DNA from: Acidobacteriota bacterium
GTDB lineage: Bacteria; Acidobacteriota; Terriglobia; Terriglobales; Acidobacteriaceae
DNA length: 7,937 bases
Reading direction: 5' to 3'
Assembly: GCA_021798235.1 (NCBI GenBank)
Contig: JAJZMO010000114.1
Location: forward strand, 1 to 7,937
Of the stretch, positions 6,901 through 7,937 are shown in pieces (positions within the stretch are counted from its first letter, which is position 1; each line of letters begins with the position of its first letter). Under the pieces are notes generated by a model. That model worked only from the letters and a program-made list of their open reading frames with translations. It did no database searches and was not told the origin of the DNA. The position numbers were made by a program, and so were the translations under genes.

Positions 6901-7535
6901 GGGCATGGGCGTTGGCTCCAGACAATGTACCTGCAACGTTTCAATTGACGGCGGTATATGACCTTCCCTTTGGCCATGGCCAACGTTTTCTGAACACTGG
7001 GGGCCCGTTAAATGTGCTGGTTGGGGGTTGGCAACTGAGCCCACTGTTCCGATATGCACATGGCACACCATTTACCTTGACATCTTCATCGTGTCCGACA
7101 GCCACACTTGTGCCGGAGTTTCGAGAATCGTGTGTTCCCGGCATTATTCCCGGCCAGAATGTGTATGAGCATCAACTCGCTGGATTTGATCCTATGAAAG
7201 ACAGTAGATACCTTAACCCCGCCGCTTTTGAACGGGACTTTACGTCGTTCGGCTACACGGGCTATGGGACGGCTGTTTCAACAGTCTATGGGCCAGCATA
7301 TAAAGACGTAGATATGGCTTTGACAAAAACCACACTGTTAGCAAAAGGTATTACGTTCAAGCTGACAGCGAATTTCTTTAATGCATTCAATAACCACTAC
7401 TATGTATCGCAGGGCGATGGTATAGCATCGGCGTTTGTAACGGATACAAATGCTCCGGGTAACACCTTCGGTACGTGGAATGGTACAGTCAGCAATCCGA
7501 GGAATATTCAGCTAGCAGCGAGGATCGAATTCTAA
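3912..7535 (+). CDS. Oar-like TonB-dependent outer-membrane receptor (1207 aa)
   Basis: A signal peptide (about 1-27, ending SFSYA before QN) exports the protein. Residues about 32-112 form a carboxypeptidase-regulatory-like beta-sandwich (GSVTDPTGAAIPGAEVIVTN, then GQYTATQLTPARYTVTATAKGF). A plug follows, about 115-265 (VDGATAMEGFMN, then ITSEVRVLTANYGPEYGNSTSGQIIIQT, then the GSKFHGSAYDYL entry to the barrel). The rest is a large beta-barrel rich in Asn, Gly and aromatics, with features such as FAGDNWRINNKLTFDYGLRWDY, APRLGLAYAL and QQWNLTIQRQLPQHI. It ends in ARIEF with the C-terminal Phe expected for outer-membrane insertion. Length and order match the 1000-1200-residue receptors abundant in Acidobacteriota. 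No clear TonB box was identified. The start is supported by AAGGGG at 3901-3906. The substrate is not readable from sequence; the GH27 gene downstream hints at a glycan. The mature chain has only six Cys, in three close pairs. Confidence 0.93.
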   Translation: MQRDFSGVRLLFCLVVMLFAATSFSYAQNASATLTGSVTDPTGAAIPGAEVIVTNESTGFKTTVTTNGAGQYTATQLTPARYTVTATAKGFKSVVEHGIELAVGEQGRLNVKLPIGTASQTVTVSGQGSQINFVTPTLSGGITPQTLQHLPLIVAGAPRSSATVALLIPGVTAGATNNAYNVRTNGGLVSGDEALVDGATAMEGFMNQSGMVALETDFGMSPDITSEVRVLTANYGPEYGNSTSGQIIIQTRAGGSKFHGSAYDYLTNRIFNASQFGTPAGTPKPENTQNDYGARLGGPFAIPGIMGPKRFIKSYFFFSWEGFKEAGGANSATLSIPTLQERQGNFSAVGSQLYYPDDPSRFGANAGQPIDYKGQMDHIDPAYEDPVAKAWMAQLPTPTNSGVLNNYFIPKAGQGSLTASENVYFGRVDLLVGPKDHIFFDTWQQWSGVNSESDLPVSISTATPASPENANIERLNWQHNFSGTINNHMTLGYLNRNEGYFALNGKANLPKVPGVANPTYLPAFNFSNGYASLGSAAPPTSAGDLTTRGTWAFNDVFTAVLGSHTIRAGYQWRLAGTSIHEGSNQGGTFSFNADTTGNAGCPPSAPCPGDPIASFYLGAASNASVTYYNVHAEYPRQTEWAFFAGDNWRINNKLTFDYGLRWDYITPFREKFDNLSFFDPNGLNPGAVTASGQELRGRLAFAGNKWGAASYGAPYPEIPFKKAFAPRLGLAYALTPKTVIRAGYGIYFGQAFYPGWSGGMSQDGFNKNLSLSEKASGDFEVPALYLQTGISASQVGRTENISSSFDNGQAPSLYRPLDGNRRPYSQQWNLTIQRQLPQHIVGTLSYVGTKGTHLPSLLSPLNVLNPTNPRIAALGTDLAVSYNSPNGPQTFAKDGVSIPYVGWVNQMTGCAPTIAQALLPYPQYCGDLQGLNEGHATSMYNSIQGELERRFDKGIFVMASLTLARLYTDGTYSTQGGPGDSGVGNDNAFSPFHEKPRAWALAPDNVPATFQLTAVYDLPFGHGQRFLNTGGPLNVLVGGWQLSPLFRYAHGTPFTLTSSSCPTATLVPEFRESCVPGIIPGQNVYEHQLAGFDPMKDSRYLNPAAFERDFTSFGYTGYGTAVSTVYGPAYKDVDMALTKTTLLAKGITFKLTANFFNAFNNHYYVSQGDGIASAFVTDTNAPGNTFGTWNGTVSNPRNIQLAARIEF

Positions 7536-7635
7536 TCTGGTATATACCGAGGGGGCTGTACCATTCGAAGTGACTGAGAAGGGTAAGGCCCCAGTTTCCT
7601 CGATGTGAAGTCGATACAAACCTGAGAGTCAAGAG

Positions 7636-7667
7636 TTCGTTGAAAGTGTGCCGAAGGCACAAACGAA
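7636..7667. other. Two-tier stem-loop in the receptor-hydrolase gap
   Basis: The inner stem TGTGCC (7647-7652) pairs perfectly with GGCACA (7656-7661) across a GAA loop. The outer stem TTCGTT (7636-7641) pairs perfectly with AACGAA (7662-7667), leaving a five-base bulge (GAAAG, 7642-7646) on the 5' side only. That makes 12 pairs in 32 bases. There is no T-run on either side, so it is not a standard rho-independent terminator. It could stabilise an upstream mRNA end, separate expression of two genes in one transcript, or be a protein-binding dyad in DNA. Confidence 0.6.
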
Positions 7668-7770
7668 GGACGGGCGCCGTCTACACGCAAGCGGATATGC
7701 GGAAGCGTGCGTAGCGTCGCGACGGAAAGATCGCGTTTCAAAGAACTCCTAACGCATGAGCCTCTACAAA

Positions 7771-7779
7771 AAGAAGGGA
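7771..7779 (+). promoter_or_regulatory. Ribosome binding site of the GH27 gene
   Basis: The purine-rich AAGAAGGGA contains a GAAGGG core about 10 bases before ATG 7788. An in-frame GTG directly precedes that ATG (7785-7787), so initiation one codon earlier cannot be excluded. Confidence 0.6.
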
Positions 7780-7787
7780 AATCAGTG

Positions 7788-7937
7788 ATGACGAATGTTC
7801 TTTCCTGCAAGAAATTATTGCGCCGTATTGGGGTATTGGGAGCTGCATTGCTTGTGACGTCCGCGCTTTATGCGCAGAAGCCGTATCCGACAGCCGCGGA
7901 GCTGTCGCCGACGCCGCCGATGGGTTGGAACAGCTGG
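7788..7937 (+). CDS. Secreted glycoside hydrolase family 27 protein, probable alpha-galactosidase (N-terminal fragment)
   Basis: Fifty codons are present before the window ends. The N-terminus is a Sec signal: basic n-region (KK, RR within residues 8-13), hydrophobic core (IGVLGAALLVTSALYA) and cleavage after about residue 29, before QKPYP. The mature chain then reads ELSPTPPMGWNSW, which is the opening motif of GH27 (melibiase) enzymes, where the first strand of the (beta/alpha)8 barrel starts with PPMGWNSW. GH27 enzymes are retaining hydrolases, usually alpha-galactosidases, with alpha-N-acetylgalactosaminidases and isomaltodextranases also known. Substrate-binding and catalytic Asp residues lie beyond the window, so specificity cannot be settled. 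Its position behind the TonB-dependent receptor, same strand, suggests joint use in breaking down galactose-containing glycans outside the cytoplasm. Confidence 0.88.
   Translation, partial: MTNVLSCKKLLRRIGVLGAALLVTSALYAQKPYPTAAELSPTPPMGWNSW

Larger units (their letters stand above)
7536..7787. other. 252-bp gap between receptor and hydrolase genes
   Basis: No gene is supported here. Just after the receptor stop lies the perfect 10-bp palindrome GGTATATACC (7539-7548). A two-tier hairpin occupies 7636-7667. Further on, CACGC (7684-7688) can pair with GCGTG (7705-7709), and an 8-bp palindrome GTCGCGAC lies at 7716-7723. No good -35/-10 pair was found directly ahead of the hydrolase, so read-through from the receptor promoter is possible. 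Confidence 0.5.

Noticed and set aside
7532..7810. 92-codon minus-strand frame across the receptor-hydrolase gap
   Set aside because: It spans the start of the GH27 gene and the hairpin, shows no domain and has an Arg/Ser/Pro-biased composition.
1..7937. CRISPR array, tRNA or rRNA genes, toxin-antitoxin pair or defence genes
   Set aside because: No regularly spaced repeats, cloverleaf-like sequences, rRNA-like blocks or recognisable defence domains were found on either strand.

Overview
The window most resembles a chromosome segment from a soil-type Acidobacteriota (Terriglobia-like). The main reasons are a 1207-residue TonB-dependent receptor of the Oar type (N-terminal carboxypeptidase-regulatory-like fold, plug, very large barrel, C-terminal Phe), exported TPR proteins beside it, and a secreted family 27 glycoside hydrolase at the right edge. 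The assignment is inferred from protein style only; no rRNA or other marker gene is present.

Layout. Positions 3-197 hold the last 64 codons of an unidentified plus-strand gene. Positions 201-416 carry the C-terminal remnant of an ISL3-family transposase that begins right after that gene's stop. Positions 417-746 have no intact gene; a stop-interrupted frame there faintly resembles the end of a phosphoribosyltransferase-like protein. Two exported TPR proteins are divergently transcribed from a 31-bp gap: one on the minus strand (747-1781) and one on the plus strand (1813-3477). A 434-bp regulatory-looking gap (3478-3911) follows, with a sigma70-like promoter whose spacer is filled by an inverted repeat. 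Then come the TonB-dependent receptor (3912-7535), a 252-bp gap with a two-tier hairpin, and the first 50 codons of a GH27 enzyme (7788 to the window end).

Inferred joint role. The receptor plus a secreted GH27 enzyme (usually alpha-galactosidase) suggests a locus for taking up and degrading galactose-containing glycans. The two TPR proteins would act in the envelope as protein-protein scaffolds. The left end (transposon remnant and degenerate sequence) looks like an eroded insertion site. I see no defence system, CRISPR array, tRNA, rRNA or intact mobile element. The most interesting signals are regulatory: the shared palindromic -10 between the TPR genes, the dyad inside the receptor promoter, and the hairpin before the hydrolase.
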